A stretch of 64,000 nt of DNA from Klenkia marina (GCF_900101025.1 NZ_FMUH01000002.1:620001-684000), one strand, 5' to 3'; shown: positions 37,341-45,569, counted from the first letter of the stretch. Notes: generated by a model from the letters alone, not told the origin. Numbers and translations are program-made.

Positions 37341-37634
37341 GTGTGCGGGGCCCCCAAGCAGGGCGGCGCGCTGGCCGGCATCGACCTGACCACCCAGACG
37401 GTGATCCAGGGCTCGGTGTGGCACGACGGGGCACCGGTCGCCGGCGCCTACGTGCGGCTGCTCGACTCCTCCGACGAGTTCACCGCCGAGGTCGTGACCT
37501 CCCCGGAGGGCGAGTTCCGGTTCTTCGCCGCGCCGGGTGAGTGGAAGCTGCGCTCGCTGGCCCCGGTCGGCCGCGCCGAGCGCGTGCTGAGCGCCGAGGT
37601 CGGCCTCAACGAGACCACCCTCGCCATCGCCTGA
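37341..37634 (+). CDS. sseC: SseC / DUF1416 protein
   Basis: A 97-aa protein starting MCGAPKQGG. It matches M. tuberculosis SseC across VRLLDSSDEFTAEVVTS and FRFFAAPGEWKLR. The N-terminal cysteine is conserved and may be lipid-free but functional; the fold resembles a carboxypeptidase regulatory/transthyretin-like beta sandwich. It is always encoded after the rhodanese in actinobacteria and is thought to work with it in sulfur metabolism. GTG start 2 bp after the preceding stop. A perfect hairpin ends the operon. Confidence 0.93.
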   Translation: MCGAPKQGGALAGIDLTTQTVIQGSVWHDGAPVAGAYVRLLDSSDEFTAEVVTSPEGEFRFFAAPGEWKLRSLAPVGRAERVLSAEVGLNETTLAIA

Positions 37635-37643
37635 GGCAGCGTC

Positions 37644-37690
37644 GAACGCCAGTGGCCCGGAACCCGTGCGGTTCCGGGCCACTGGCGTTC
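37644..37690. terminator. Perfect 20-bp stem bidirectional terminator
   Basis: Arms 37644-37663 and 37671-37690 are perfectly complementary (core CCAGTGGCCCGG) with a 7-base loop. It lies between sseC and the convergent tetR and overlaps the tetR stop codon. Confidence 0.8.
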
Positions 37691-38366
37691 ACAGGCCCAG
37701 CAGGTCGGCCAGTTCGCCGACCTGCTCGGTGAAGAAGGCCTCGGGGTCGGCGACGACGCCCGCGAAGTGGCCGAACAGCTCGAAGCTGATCAGCCCGTAC
37801 AACGAGCTCCAGGTGAGCAGCGCCCGCGCCCGCACGGCGTCGTCGAGGGCCGGGTGCTCCCCGCCCAGCACCTCCGCCGCCGCCGGGGTGACCAGCGCGG
37901 TGCGGCGGTGCTCGGCCGGGGGCAGCACGCCGGCCCGGGCGGCGTCGCCGAGCACGCGGCCCAGCGCTGCCCCGACCCGGCCGGCTGCGGCGACCGTGTC
38001 CTGCGGGGCGGCGTAGCCGGGGACCGGGGAGCCGTAGAGCAGGGCGTACTCGTGCGGGTGCGCCAGCGCCCACGCGCGGACCGCGGCGCAGATGGCGTGC
38101 CAGCGGGTGCGGGGCTGGGCGGTCGGGACGTCGGCGGACTCCGCGGCGGCACCCAGCGCGTCGTAGCCCTCGATGATCAGCGCGGTCAGCAGCTCGTCGC
38201 GGCTGGGGAAGTACCGGTACAGCGCCGAGGAGGCCAGCCCCAGGTCGCGGGCGACGGCGCGCAGGGACAGCGCGGCGGCCCCGACCGTGGCCAGCTGGCC
38301 ACGCGCGGACTCGAGGATCTCCGCGGTCAGCGCCGCCCGGGCGCGCTCCCTCGCCGTGCTCACCAC
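37689..38366 (-). CDS. TetR-family transcriptional regulator
   Basis: A 225-aa repressor. The HTH is AALSLRAVARDLGLASSALYRYFPSRDELLTAL in the N-terminal 60 residues, followed by a helical ligand domain with a TetR_C_33-like (WHG) look (WHAICAAVRAWALAHPHEYALLYGSPVPGY). The start is GTG 38366, 6 bp after TACCGT (minus 38373-38378), so its mRNA is probably leaderless. It is divergent from the epimerase gene, and two palindromes lie between them. Ligand unknown. Confidence 0.9.
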   Translation of the reverse strand: MVSTARERARAALTAEILESARGQLATVGAAALSLRAVARDLGLASSALYRYFPSRDELLTALIIEGYDALGAAAESADVPTAQPRTRWHAICAAVRAWALAHPHEYALLYGSPVPGYAAPQDTVAAAGRVGAALGRVLGDAARAGVLPPAEHRRTALVTPAAAEVLGGEHPALDDAVRARALLTWSSLYGLISFELFGHFAGVVADPEAFFTEQVGELADLLGL

Positions 38367-38372
38367 AACTCC

Positions 38373-38378
38373 ACGGTA
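38373..38378 (-). promoter_or_regulatory. -10 hexamer for leaderless tetR mRNA
   Basis: TACCGT on the minus strand with 6 bases before the GTG at 38366. The nearer TetR operator (38395-38407) lies 16 bp upstream of the hexamer, at the -35 region. Confidence 0.5.
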
Positions 38379-38394
38379 GCACCGATCTTGTTCG

Positions 38395-38464
38395 AGAGCG
38401 GTGCTCTTGACATTCCGAGAGCACCCGTCGACGCTCGGCAGTAGAACGAGAGCACCGCTCTCGT
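38395..38464. promoter_or_regulatory. Two TetR operators sharing AGAGC-3nt-GCTCT
   Basis: AGAGC-GGT-GCTCT at 38395-38407 and ACGAGAGC-ACC-GCTCTCGT (perfect 8-3-8) at 38446-38464. A half site CGAGAGCAC lies between, near 38416. The second palindrome sits just before the epimerase ribosome site, the first on the tetR promoter, so one protein can repress both directions. Confidence 0.75.
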
Positions 38465-38481
38465 CGACCGAGGGAGGCGTC

Positions 38482-39405
38482 GTGGGACTGCACGTGGTCG
38501 TGGGCAAGGGACCGGTCGGCTCGGCCGTCGCCGGGGAGCTGGTGCGGGCGGGGCACCGCGTGCGGGTGCTGTCGCGCAGCGGGGGGTCGTCGTCGGTGGA
38601 CGTCGAGCACCGGGCCGTGGACGCTGCCGACGCGCAGGCGCTCGCTGCGGCGTCGGCCGGCGCGGACGCGCTGTACAACGGGGTCAACCCGCCCTACCAC
38701 CGGTGGGCGACCGACTGGCCGCCGATCGCCGAGGCCCTGCTCGCCGCCGCCGAGCGCAGCGGCGCGGTGCTGGTGGCGATGGGCAACCTGTACGGCTACG
38801 GCCGCCCGACCGGCCCGATGACCGCGGACAGTCCGCTGGCGGCCACCGACACCAAGGGCCGGGTCCGGGCGGCGATGTGGGCCGGGATGCTGGCCGCGCA
38901 CGAGGCGGGTCGGGTGCGGGTGGCCGAGGCGCGGGCCTCGGACTTCGTCGGCCCCGACGTCCCGCCCGGGCAGTCCTACCTGGTCCGCAGCCTGGCCGGG
39001 GTCCGCGCGGGCAAGCGGGTCCGGGTGATCGGTGACCCGGACGTGCAGCACAGCTGGGCCTACCTGCCCGACGTCGGTGCGACCCTGGCCGCGCTGGGCA
39101 CCGACGAGCGGGCGTGGGGCCGGGCGTGGATCGTGCCCAGCACCTCCTCGCGCAGCCAGCGCGAGGCCCTGGGTGACTTCGCCGCGGCCTTCGGCGCCCC
39201 GGCCCCGAAGGTGTCACAGATGCCGTGGCCGGTGCTGACCGCCCTGGGCACCGTCGTCCCCTTCCTGCGCGAGGTGGTGGCGATCCGGCACCAGTGGGAC
39301 GCCGACTTCGTCGTCGACGGCACCGCGACCACGGCGGTGCTGGGCATCGCGCCCACGCCGTGGGCGGACGTCGTCGGGCGCACGGCGGAGGCCTTGCCCC
39401 GGTAG
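38482..39405 (+). CDS. NAD(P)-dependent epimerase/dehydratase-like protein
   Basis: A 307-aa Rossmann-fold protein. The nucleotide-binding motif is VVGKGPVGSAVAGELVRAGH near the N-terminus (G-x-x-x-G-x-x), and NLYGYGRPTGPMTADSPL provides the tyrosine of the atypical SDR active site; the usual YxxxK is altered. The GTG start at 38482 follows GAGGGAGG. It is the target of the adjacent TetR regulator. Substrate unknown; such TetR/epimerase pairs are often responses to reactive small molecules. Confidence 0.85.
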   Translation: MGLHVVVGKGPVGSAVAGELVRAGHRVRVLSRSGGSSSVDVEHRAVDAADAQALAAASAGADALYNGVNPPYHRWATDWPPIAEALLAAAERSGAVLVAMGNLYGYGRPTGPMTADSPLAATDTKGRVRAAMWAGMLAAHEAGRVRVAEARASDFVGPDVPPGQSYLVRSLAGVRAGKRVRVIGDPDVQHSWAYLPDVGATLAALGTDERAWGRAWIVPSTSSRSQREALGDFAAAFGAPAPKVSQMPWPVLTALGTVVPFLREVVAIRHQWDADFVVDGTATTAVLGIAPTPWADVVGRTAEALPR

Positions 39406-39431
39406 CGCCCGGCGGTGTCGGACCCGCTGGT

Positions 39432-39437
39432 TACCGT
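39432..39437 (+). promoter_or_regulatory. -10 hexamer for leaderless small-membrane-protein mRNA
   Basis: TACCGT followed by 7 bases and the ATG at 39445. It would drive the small membrane peptide, nitrobindin-like and DUF885 genes. Confidence 0.5.
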
Positions 39438-39444
39438 GGCGGGC

Positions 39445-39558
39445 ATGGGTCTGGTCACTGCCTGGGTTCTCGTCACCCTGGCCGCTCTCGCCGCGCTGTG
39501 GTGCGCGCTGGGTGCGGTCCGGTTGACCCGTCGCGAGCGCACGGGGGCCGGGCGATGA
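39445..39558 (+). CDS. 37-aa single-helix membrane peptide
   Basis: The product starts MGLVTAWVLVTLAALAALWC, one transmembrane helix, and ends in a basic stretch RLTRRERTGAGR, giving an N-out/C-in topology. Its TGA overlaps the ATG of the nitrobindin-like gene (ATGA), and a TACCGT hexamer lies 7 bp before its ATG. Position, overlap and composition argue that it is translated, perhaps as a leader that couples translation of the next gene. No homologue recognised. Confidence 0.6.
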   Translation: MGLVTAWVLVTLAALAALWCALGAVRLTRRERTGAGR

Positions 39559-40127
39559 CCGATCCGACGCCGGCGGGCCTGCCCGAGCAGCCCGCCACCG
39601 GCCGCACCGAGCTGCCGGTCGAGGAGACCACCGACGTCCGCACCGGGCCCGAGGTGGACCACGAGCTGCTCTCGGTGCTGCCGCTGCTGGGCGAGTGGCA
39701 CGGCGAGGGGGTGCTGGTCGGCCCCGCCGGCGACCAGCGCTTCGGCCAGTGGGTGCGCTTCGCCCACGACGGCCGCGACTTCCTGGCCTACGAGTCGCGC
39801 ACCTGGCAGATCACCGACGACGGCGCGGTCGGTGCCCCCGACGTCCGCGAGTCGGGGTTCTGGCGCCCGCGCGGCGAGGACGAGGTCGAGCTGCTCGTGG
39901 CCCACCCCGAGGGCCTGGTCGAGATCTACGTCGGCACCGCCCGCACCACCACCAGCTGGGAGCTGACCAGCGACGTCCTGGCCCGGACCCCCGACCACCC
40001 CGACCTGACCAAGGCGGTGCGGCTCTACGGGGTCGTCGAGGGCGCGCTCATGTACGCCGTCGACCGCGCCGGTCCCGACGGGCAGCTGCGCCCGGTGATG
40101 TCCGCCCGTCTCGAGAGGATCCGATGA
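39555..40127 (+). CDS. Nitrobindin-like (FABP-fold) beta-barrel protein
   Basis: A 190-aa protein. LPLLGEWHGEG (about 42-52) is the G-x-W-x-G-x-G motif of nitrobindins, which hold heme in a 10-strand barrel. QWVRFAHDGRDFLAYESRTW and GFWRPRG match the syntenic M. tuberculosis Rv0813c product. At the C-terminus, where relatives have PHLSARL with the likely heme histidine, this protein reads RPVMSARLERI, so the axial ligand seems lost. It may bind a lipid or another ligand instead. It overlaps both neighbours by 4 bp. Confidence 0.85.
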   Translation: MTDPTPAGLPEQPATGRTELPVEETTDVRTGPEVDHELLSVLPLLGEWHGEGVLVGPAGDQRFGQWVRFAHDGRDFLAYESRTWQITDDGAVGAPDVRESGFWRPRGEDEVELLVAHPEGLVEIYVGTARTTTSWELTSDVLARTPDHPDLTKAVRLYGVVEGALMYAVDRAGPDGQLRPVMSARLERIR

Positions 40128-41818
40128 GCACCCGTACTCCGCGCGAGGTGGCCGACGCCTACGTCGACGCCCTCTGCGACCTCGACCCCATCGCCGGCAC
40201 CGCGCTGGGCACCCGCCCCGGCGACGACCGGCTGCCCGAGCTGTCCCCGGCCGGGCTCGAGGCCGCCGCCGGCCTCGAGCGCGACACCCTGGCCGAGCTC
40301 GACCGCGTGCTCGCCGAGGACCCGGCTCTGGCCGAGGACCCGGTCGAGTTCCGTTGCGCCCGGTTGCTGCGCGAGCGGCTCACCGCCTCGCTCGACCTGC
40401 ACGACGCCGGCGAGGGCCTGCGCGAGCTGTCGAACCTCTTCTCCCCGGTCCACTCCGTGCGCCAGGTGTTCTCGATGATGCCGCTGGCCACCGACGACGA
40501 CTGGGCGGTGCTCGGCCGCCGGCTGGCCCGCGTCCCCGAGGCCTACCGCGGCTACCTGGCCACCCTCACCGAGGGCGCGTCCCGGGGGCTGTTCGCCGCT
40601 CCCCGGCAGGTCGAGACGGTCGTGGGCCAGCTCGGCGAGTGGCTGAGCGGGCCCTACTTCGCCGGCGTCGTCGCCCCGGGCCCCGAGTCGCTGCGGGCCG
40701 AGCTCGACGCCGCGGCAGCCGCCGCGGACGGTGCAGTGGCCGAGGTCCGCGACTTCCTGCGCGACACCTACCTGCCGCAGGCCCAGGGCACGCCCGACGC
40801 CGTGGGCCGCGAGCGCTACGCCCGGTTCGCCCGTCGGTGGAACGGCAGCGACCTCGGGCGGGGCATCGGCCTGGAGGACGCCTACGCCTGGGGCTGGGCC
40901 GAGCACCGCCGCATCCGCGAGGAGCAGCGCGCCGCCGCCGAGCTCGTGCTGCCCGGCGCGACACCGATGCAGGCGATGCGCTGGCTGGGGGAGAACGGCG
41001 AGGCGGTCGATGGGGTCGAGGAGATCCGTGTCCGCCTGCAGCAGATGATGGACGACGCGATCACGGCGCTCGACGGCACGCACTTCGACATCGCCGAGCC
41101 GATCAAGCGGGTCGAGGCCATGATCGCCCCGCCGGGCAGCGCGGCGGCCCCCTACTACAGCCGGCCCTCGCTCGACTTCTCCCGGCCCGGTCGCACCTGG
41201 CTGCCGACGCTGGGCAAGGACCGCTTCCCGCTGTGGGACCTGGTCTCCACCTGGTACCACGAGGGCGTCCCGGGCCACCACCTGCAGCTGGCCCAGTGGG
41301 TGCTGGTGGCCGACCAGCTGTCGGTGTTCCAGACCGCGGTGGGCGGGGTCAGCGCCAACCTCGAGGGTTGGGCGCTGTACGCCGAGCGGCTCATGGACGA
41401 GCTCGGCTTCCTCACCGACAGCGGGGCACGGCTGGGCTACCTCGACGCCCAGCAGATGCGGGCCGTGCGCGTGGTCGTCGACATCGGCATGCACCTCGAG
41501 CTGCCGATCCCCGACGACGCCGACGGCGCGCTGGAGGCCCACCGCGGCCAGCCGTGGACACCGGACCTCGCGCGGGCGTTCTTCGGCGAGTACTGCGGTC
41601 GCGACGCAGCGTTCCTCGACAGCGAGCTGGTCCGCTACCTGGGCATGCCGGGGCAGGCGATCAGCTACAAGCTGGGCGAGCGGGCGTGGCTCGAGGGCCG
41701 GGCGGCTGCGCAGGCCGCGCGCGGTGACTCCTTCGACCTCAAGGCCTGGCACATGGCGGCGCTGTCGCAGGGCTCGCTGGGCCTCGACGACCTCGCCGAC
41801 GAGCTCAGCCGGCTGTAG
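40124..41818 (+). CDS. DUF885-family putative zinc peptidase
   Basis: A 564-aa protein. Near residue 376 it has STWYHEGVPGHHLQLA, an H-E-x-x-P-G-H zinc-binding motif (H379, E380, H385) typical of DUF885 proteins, and downstream LEGWALYAERLMDELG and SYKLGERAWLEGR complete the family. No signal peptide is seen, so it is probably cytoplasmic, acting on peptides or small amides. The ATG overlaps the nitrobindin-like stop. Its 3' end overlaps the convergent membrane-protein gene by 14 bp. Confidence 0.88.
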   Translation: MSTRTPREVADAYVDALCDLDPIAGTALGTRPGDDRLPELSPAGLEAAAGLERDTLAELDRVLAEDPALAEDPVEFRCARLLRERLTASLDLHDAGEGLRELSNLFSPVHSVRQVFSMMPLATDDDWAVLGRRLARVPEAYRGYLATLTEGASRGLFAAPRQVETVVGQLGEWLSGPYFAGVVAPGPESLRAELDAAAAAADGAVAEVRDFLRDTYLPQAQGTPDAVGRERYARFARRWNGSDLGRGIGLEDAYAWGWAEHRRIREEQRAAAELVLPGATPMQAMRWLGENGEAVDGVEEIRVRLQQMMDDAITALDGTHFDIAEPIKRVEAMIAPPGSAAAPYYSRPSLDFSRPGRTWLPTLGKDRFPLWDLVSTWYHEGVPGHHLQLAQWVLVADQLSVFQTAVGGVSANLEGWALYAERLMDELGFLTDSGARLGYLDAQQMRAVRVVVDIGMHLELPIPDDADGALEAHRGQPWTPDLARAFFGEYCGRDAAFLDSELVRYLGMPGQAISYKLGERAWLEGRAAAQAARGDSFDLKAWHMAALSQGSLGLDDLADELSRL

Positions 41819-42194
41819 GGGCGGGGGGCAGGGCGGCGGCGGCCGCGCTGTCCAGGGCGAGCAGGAACGCGCCCTGGACGAGCACGGCCGCCCCGTCCCC
41901 GCGCCACCGGTCGCTGCGCAGCAGGGCTGCGCCGGCCACCAGGTAGCCGACGTCAAGACCGGCGTTGACCAGCAGGACCTTCCGCAGCCGGGCCGGGTCG
42001 GTCGGCCCGCGGCGTCGCCGGTTGCGCGCGCCCACCGCGGCGATCACGCCGTCGACCGCACCCCACGCGGCGGTCTGCCGGGCGAACCCCCGCGCGCCCG
42101 GTCGGGCCGCCAGCACGGCGCCGAGGGCCAGGGACGATGCGGCCCAGGTGCCGAGAACAGTGGTCAGGCGGGACTCGACGTCGTCGGGGGCCAT
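41805..42194 (-). CDS. Small membrane protein, 129 aa
   Basis: A protein with about four hydrophobic segments (WAASSLALGAVLAARP, AAWGAVDGVIAAVGARN, LLVNAGLDVGYLVAGAALL, VLVQGAFLLALDSAAAAAL) and basic loops (NRRRRGPTDPARLRK). This arrangement occurs in DUF6992-like actinobacterial membrane proteins, but I cannot confirm the family. Start ATG 42194. The 3' end overlaps the DUF885 gene by 14 bp, so transcripts are partly antisense. It is divergent from the next gene with only 27 bp between start codons. Confidence 0.7.
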   Translation of the reverse strand: MAPDDVESRLTTVLGTWAASSLALGAVLAARPGARGFARQTAAWGAVDGVIAAVGARNRRRRGPTDPARLRKVLLVNAGLDVGYLVAGAALLRSDRWRGDGAAVLVQGAFLLALDSAAAAALPPAPTAG

Positions 42195-42208
42195 GTCGAC
42201 GATCGTCC

Positions 42209-42214
42209 TACAGT
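42209..42214 (+). promoter_or_regulatory. -10 hexamer for leaderless hypothetical gene
   Basis: TACAGT followed by 7 bases and the GTG at 42222. It lies only 15 bp from the divergent start at 42194, so the two promoters must overlap. Confidence 0.5.
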
Positions 42215-42221
42215 GCGGGGC

Positions 42222-42836
42222 GTGGAGCTCGCCGCCGTCGACCTGCCCTCGCTCGACGTCCTGCGGGGGCGGTGGGCCGCGGTCGCCGCGGTGACCACCG
42301 CGCTCGGCTTCCCCGACGTCGCCCGCGCGGACGGGGCGTCGTCCTGGCACTGGGACGACGGCGGCGGCAACCGGGCGCGCATGACCGTGCTGGACCCGGC
42401 TCGCGCGCTGCTGCACGGCTGGGACCGCGCAGGCCGGTCCGCGCTCACCCGCGCCGCGGACGGCGAGCCCGGCGGCGAGCTGGTCGCCGACGCCCCGGCG
42501 TGGTGGCTGTCCCCGCTGCGGGCGACGACCGAGCAGGTCTCGTTCGTGCTCGGCTGGGACGGTGCCGGCTGGTGGCGCTCGGCCGGGGTGCTGCCCGGCG
42601 GTGGGCTGGCCGGCCTGCCGGTGGACGCCGAGGAGCTGTACGGCGTCGTCGACTCCTACGTCGAGGGGGTGGCCGATGACCAGGGCCTGGGTGACTGGCG
42701 CACCCCGTGGCCGTCGGTGGCGGCGCTCGGGGCGGCCGGCCCGGGGATGACCGTCGAGCAGCTGGCCGACGTCCTCGGGCCGCTGCGGGCCGACCTGCCG
42801 GCCGGGGTGGTCGCCGCGGGGCGCTTCGCGGCCTGA
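42222..42836 (+). CDS. Hypothetical protein, 204 aa
   Basis: A soluble protein starting MELAAVDLPSLDVLRGRWAA. It has tryptophan-rich segments (SSWHWDDGGGNRARM, DAPAWWLSPLRATTEQ, GWWRSAG) and no membrane helix or known motif. The start GTG has a leaderless -10 box. It looks like an uncharacterised actinobacterial family, perhaps a SMI1/KNR4-like or immunity-type fold, but that is not demonstrable here. A hairpin follows the stop directly. Confidence 0.7.
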   Translation: MELAAVDLPSLDVLRGRWAAVAAVTTALGFPDVARADGASSWHWDDGGGNRARMTVLDPARALLHGWDRAGRSALTRAADGEPGGELVADAPAWWLSPLRATTEQVSFVLGWDGAGWWRSAGVLPGGGLAGLPVDAEELYGVVDSYVEGVADDQGLGDWRTPWPSVAALGAAGPGMTVEQLADVLGPLRADLPAGVVAAGRFAA

Positions 42837-42837
42837 C

Positions 42838-42855
42838 CCGGGTGCGGTCACCCGG
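42838..42855 (+). terminator. Hairpin just after the stop codon
   Basis: CCGGGTG, loop CGGT, CACCCGG: a 7-bp perfect stem, one base after the TGA of the preceding gene. Confidence 0.5.
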
Positions 42856-43178
42856 ACCCGGGCATGGACAACCCCCGGGCTGCTCCGCGAATCCTGCTGG
42901 CTCGATGAGCACTTGCTGCAGGTCGCGGGCCGACTGGACTGGGTCGGCGGCCCGGGGGTCGGGTGACTGTCCGGTTCTCGCTCGCCGCCGTACGACGGAC
43001 GGGCGATGCCACGCGCGTCAGACCGGGTTGATCCGGTGCTGAGCGGGCGGCCCATCTGGACGGCGGCTAGCGGACAGCCACCTCACGAGTCCTGAACGAC
43101 ATCAATTGTTCGGACCACCTCCTCTCTCGTGTACGGCCACGGTACGACCGGTGCGACCGTCCTCGCAACGCCCTTTTC
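42856..43178. other. Long convergent intergenic region, about 320 bp, no recognised gene
   Basis: It lies between a plus-strand gene end and the nhaA end. It is less GC-biased than its surroundings around 43090-43180 (CATCAATTGTTCGG, CCCTTTTCTCA). A 45-codon plus-strand frame with five cysteines (42905-43042) and the plus-strand sequence CCACCTCCT near 43113, complementary to a ribosome-binding site, are visible. I can assign no feature with confidence; a small RNA is possible. Confidence 0.35.
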
Positions 43179-44552
43179 TCAGCCCTCGGCGGACGGGTTG
43201 CGGCGGCGCTCGGAGGCCTCGTCGACGGTCTCCCGCGGGGACGTCTGCTCCACCGTGCGGCCGTGCTCCTGGTAGACGTCCGGGATGCCGTCGCCGTCGT
43301 CGTCGCGGGCCTCGGCCTCGGCGATGCGTCGGTAGACGCGGTCGCGCGGCTTGAGCACCGCGGTGGCCAGCAGGGCAGCGATCAGCGTGCCGGTGAGCAC
43401 GCCGACCTTGACGTGCTCGTCGCGCAGCGAGCCCGGCCCGAAGGCCAGCTCGCCGATGAGCAGCGACACGGTGAACCCGATGCCGGCCAGCAACGACAGG
43501 CCCACGACGTCGGGCCAGCGCAGGTCGGTGTCCAGCTGGGCGCGGGTGAACCGGCTGACCAGCCAGGTGGCCCCGGTGATGCCGACGGCCTTGCCGATGA
43601 CCAGCCCGGCGACGATGCCGATGGCCACGGTGTCGGTGAGGGAGGCGCCCAGCCCGGACAGGCCCCCGACGGTCACGCCGGCGGAGAAGAACGCGAACAC
43701 CGGGACGGCGATCCCCGCCGAGATCGGCCGGATGCGGTGCTCGAAGTGCTCGGCCAGCCCGGGTCCGGCGCCGGGACCACCGGCGGCCTCGCTGCGCACG
43801 ACGGGGACGGTGAAGGCCAGCAGCACGCCGGCGACGGTGGCGTGGACCCCGGATTCGTGCACCAGCACCCAGGTCGCGGCGGCCAGCGGCAGCAGGATCC
43901 ACCACGACCGGATGCGCTTCTGCACGCAGAACCCGAACAGCGCCAGCGGGATCAAGGCCAGAGCGAGCGGACCGAAGGCCAGCGACGAGGTGTAGAAGAC
44001 CGCGATGATCGTGATGGCCAGCAGGTCGTCGACGATGGCCAGGGTCAGCAGGAAGGTGCGCAGCGCCGCAGGCAGGTGCGTGCTGATGACCGCCAGCACG
44101 GCCAGGGCGAAGGCGATGTCGGTCGCGGTGGGGATCGCCCAGCCGGTCAGGCCGCCCTCGTTGCCGAGGTTGATGACGGTGTAGATGATCGCCGGTACGG
44201 CCATGCCGCCGACGGCTGCCGCGACGGGCAGCGCGGCCTTGCGCGGGTCGCGCAGGTCCCCGGCGACGAACTCGCGCTTGAGCTCGAGCCCGGCCACGAA
44301 GAAGAACACCGCCAGCAGTCCGTCGGCCGCCCAGGTGCCCAGGGAGAGGTCCAGGTGCAGCGAGGCCGGGCCGACGACGGTGTCGCGCAGGCCCTCGTAC
44401 GAGTCGGCCCACGGGGTGTTCGCCCAGACCAGGGCCACCACCGCTCCGACGATCAGCAGGACGCCGCCGACGGTCTCCCTGCGCAGCAGCGCGGCGATGC
44501 GGGTGGCCTCGCCGTAGGTGCCGCGGGCGAACAGACGGGCAGGGCTGGACAC
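43179..44552 (-). CDS. nhaA: Na+/H+ antiporter NhaA
   Basis: A 457-aa antiporter with about 12 helices that exports sodium in exchange for protons. The ion-binding pair is the DD of [18 protein letters not shown], equivalent to E. coli D163/D164. [19 protein letters not shown] and [17 protein letters not shown] are family hallmarks. It has a roughly 60-residue acidic cytoplasmic tail ([18 protein letters not shown]), longer than in E. coli. GTG start with a GGAG site. A TACTCT hexamer at 44577-44582 (minus) may be its -10 box. Confidence 0.95.
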   Translation of the reverse strand: MSSPARLFARGTYGEATRIAALLRRETVGGVLLIVGAVVALVWANTPWADSYEGLRDTVVGPASLHLDLSLGTWAADGLLAVFFFVAGLELKREFVAGDLRDPRKAALPVAAAVGGMAVPAIIYTVINLGNEGGLTGWAIPTATDIAFALAVLAVISTHLPAALRTFLLTLAIVDDLLAITIIAVFYTSSLAFGPLALALIPLALFGFCVQKRIRSWWILLPLAAATWVLVHESGVHATVAGVLLAFTVPVVRSEAAGGPGAGPGLAEHFEHRIRPISAGIAVPVFAFFSAGVTVGGLSGLGASLTDTVAIGIVAGLVIGKAVGITGATWLVSRFTRAQLDTDLRWPDVVGLSLLAGIGFTVSLLIGELAFGPGSLRDEHVKVGVLTGTLIAALLATAVLKPRDRVYRRIAEAEARDDDGDGIPDVYQEHGRTVEQTSPRETVDEASERRRNPSAEG

Positions 44553-44709
44553 GGGAGCAGCTCCAGGGGTCGACGAAGAGTATTGCCGACCAGACTTCCC
44601 GGCGCACCGTCGTCAAGGTTAACCGCGAAGCCCCACCACTTCCTGTCGACCACCACGTGCAGGACGCCTCGGCGCGCCCGCGCACAGCTCGGCGATCAGG
44701 AGGCGTCGA

Positions 44710-45555
44710 TCAGGGCCGGCTCAGCAGCTCCTGCACGCGGGCGGTCAGGCCGGCGTCGCCGCGCTCGACGCCGTCCAGCGACGTCACCGCGGCGGCGCCG
44801 CGGATGCCCGACAGCAGCCAGACGGCGTCGGCGGAGTGCAGGTCGGCGACCGTGCCCGGGGTGACCGCGGTGGGCCAGCCGTCGGCCTCGGCGGCGGCGA
44901 ACAGCCGGGCCTGGGTGGTGCCGGCGAGGATGCCGAGGTCCGCCGGCGGGGTGTGCAGCGTGCCGCCGGCCGCCCACACGACCGTGGACGTCGGGCCCTC
45001 CAGCAGCTGCCCCTCGGCGGAGGTGAACACCACGTCGTCGGCGCCGACCGCGTGCGCGTGCCGCTGCGCCGCCATGTTCACCGCGTACGACAGCGTCTTG
45101 GCCCCGCCGAGCAGCCAGGGCGCGCCGGCCCGCACGCCGGCGGCCAGCCCGTAGGTCAGCGCGACCACGCGGACGCCGTCCCGCCGCTGGCGCAGCACGT
45201 CCTCGCCGACCGGGGCCAGCAGGGCCAGCGCAGTCGGGGCGGCGCCCTCGCCGCGGGTCAGGAACAGCCGGCACACGCCCTCGACGCCGTCCGGCCAGCC
45301 CTCGGTGGCTGCGGCGACCAGCGCTCGCCAGGCCTCGTCGGGCACCGGGGGCAGGTCGAGCAGCCGGGTCGAGCGCTGCAGCCGCACCAGGTGGTCGCCG
45401 AGCCGGGGTGTGGCGCCGCCGGCGACCAGCACCGACTCGAACACGCCGTCGCCGCGGGCCAGACCGGCGTCGAACGCCGTCACCACCGGCTGGTCGGCCG
45501 GCAGTCGAACCGCCGCGCCGTCCCGCCAGACCGCCACCGCCCGCTGGTCGTCCAC
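44710..45555 (-). CDS. pabC: Class-IV aminotransferase, 4-amino-4-deoxychorismate lyase-like
   Basis: A 281-aa PLP enzyme of fold type IV. The N-terminal DAGLARGDGVFESVLV holds the start-of-sheet motif. The PLP lysine is in LLGGAKTLSYAVNMAAQ, and the PLP-phosphate site is TSAEGQLLEGPTSTVVW. It resembles PabC, which makes 4-aminobenzoate for folate. The position beside sulfur genes matches M. tuberculosis Rv0812. A D-amino-acid or branched-chain aminotransferase remains possible. Start GTG 45555. Confidence 0.85.
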   Translation of the reverse strand: MDDQRAVAVWRDGAAVRLPADQPVVTAFDAGLARGDGVFESVLVAGGATPRLGDHLVRLQRSTRLLDLPPVPDEAWRALVAAATEGWPDGVEGVCRLFLTRGEGAAPTALALLAPVGEDVLRQRRDGVRVVALTYGLAAGVRAGAPWLLGGAKTLSYAVNMAAQRHAHAVGADDVVFTSAEGQLLEGPTSTVVWAAGGTLHTPPADLGILAGTTQARLFAAAEADGWPTAVTPGTVADLHSADAVWLLSGIRGAAAVTSLDGVERGDAGLTARVQELLSRP

Positions 45556-45569
45556 CGGCCCAGCGTGCC

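Noticed and set aside
42905-43042. 45-codon frame with five cysteines (starts MSTCCRS), considered as a second cysteine leader
   Set aside because: It lacks the RRxVDLCR signature, has no promoter or ribosome site, and is not followed by a sulfur gene on that strand.
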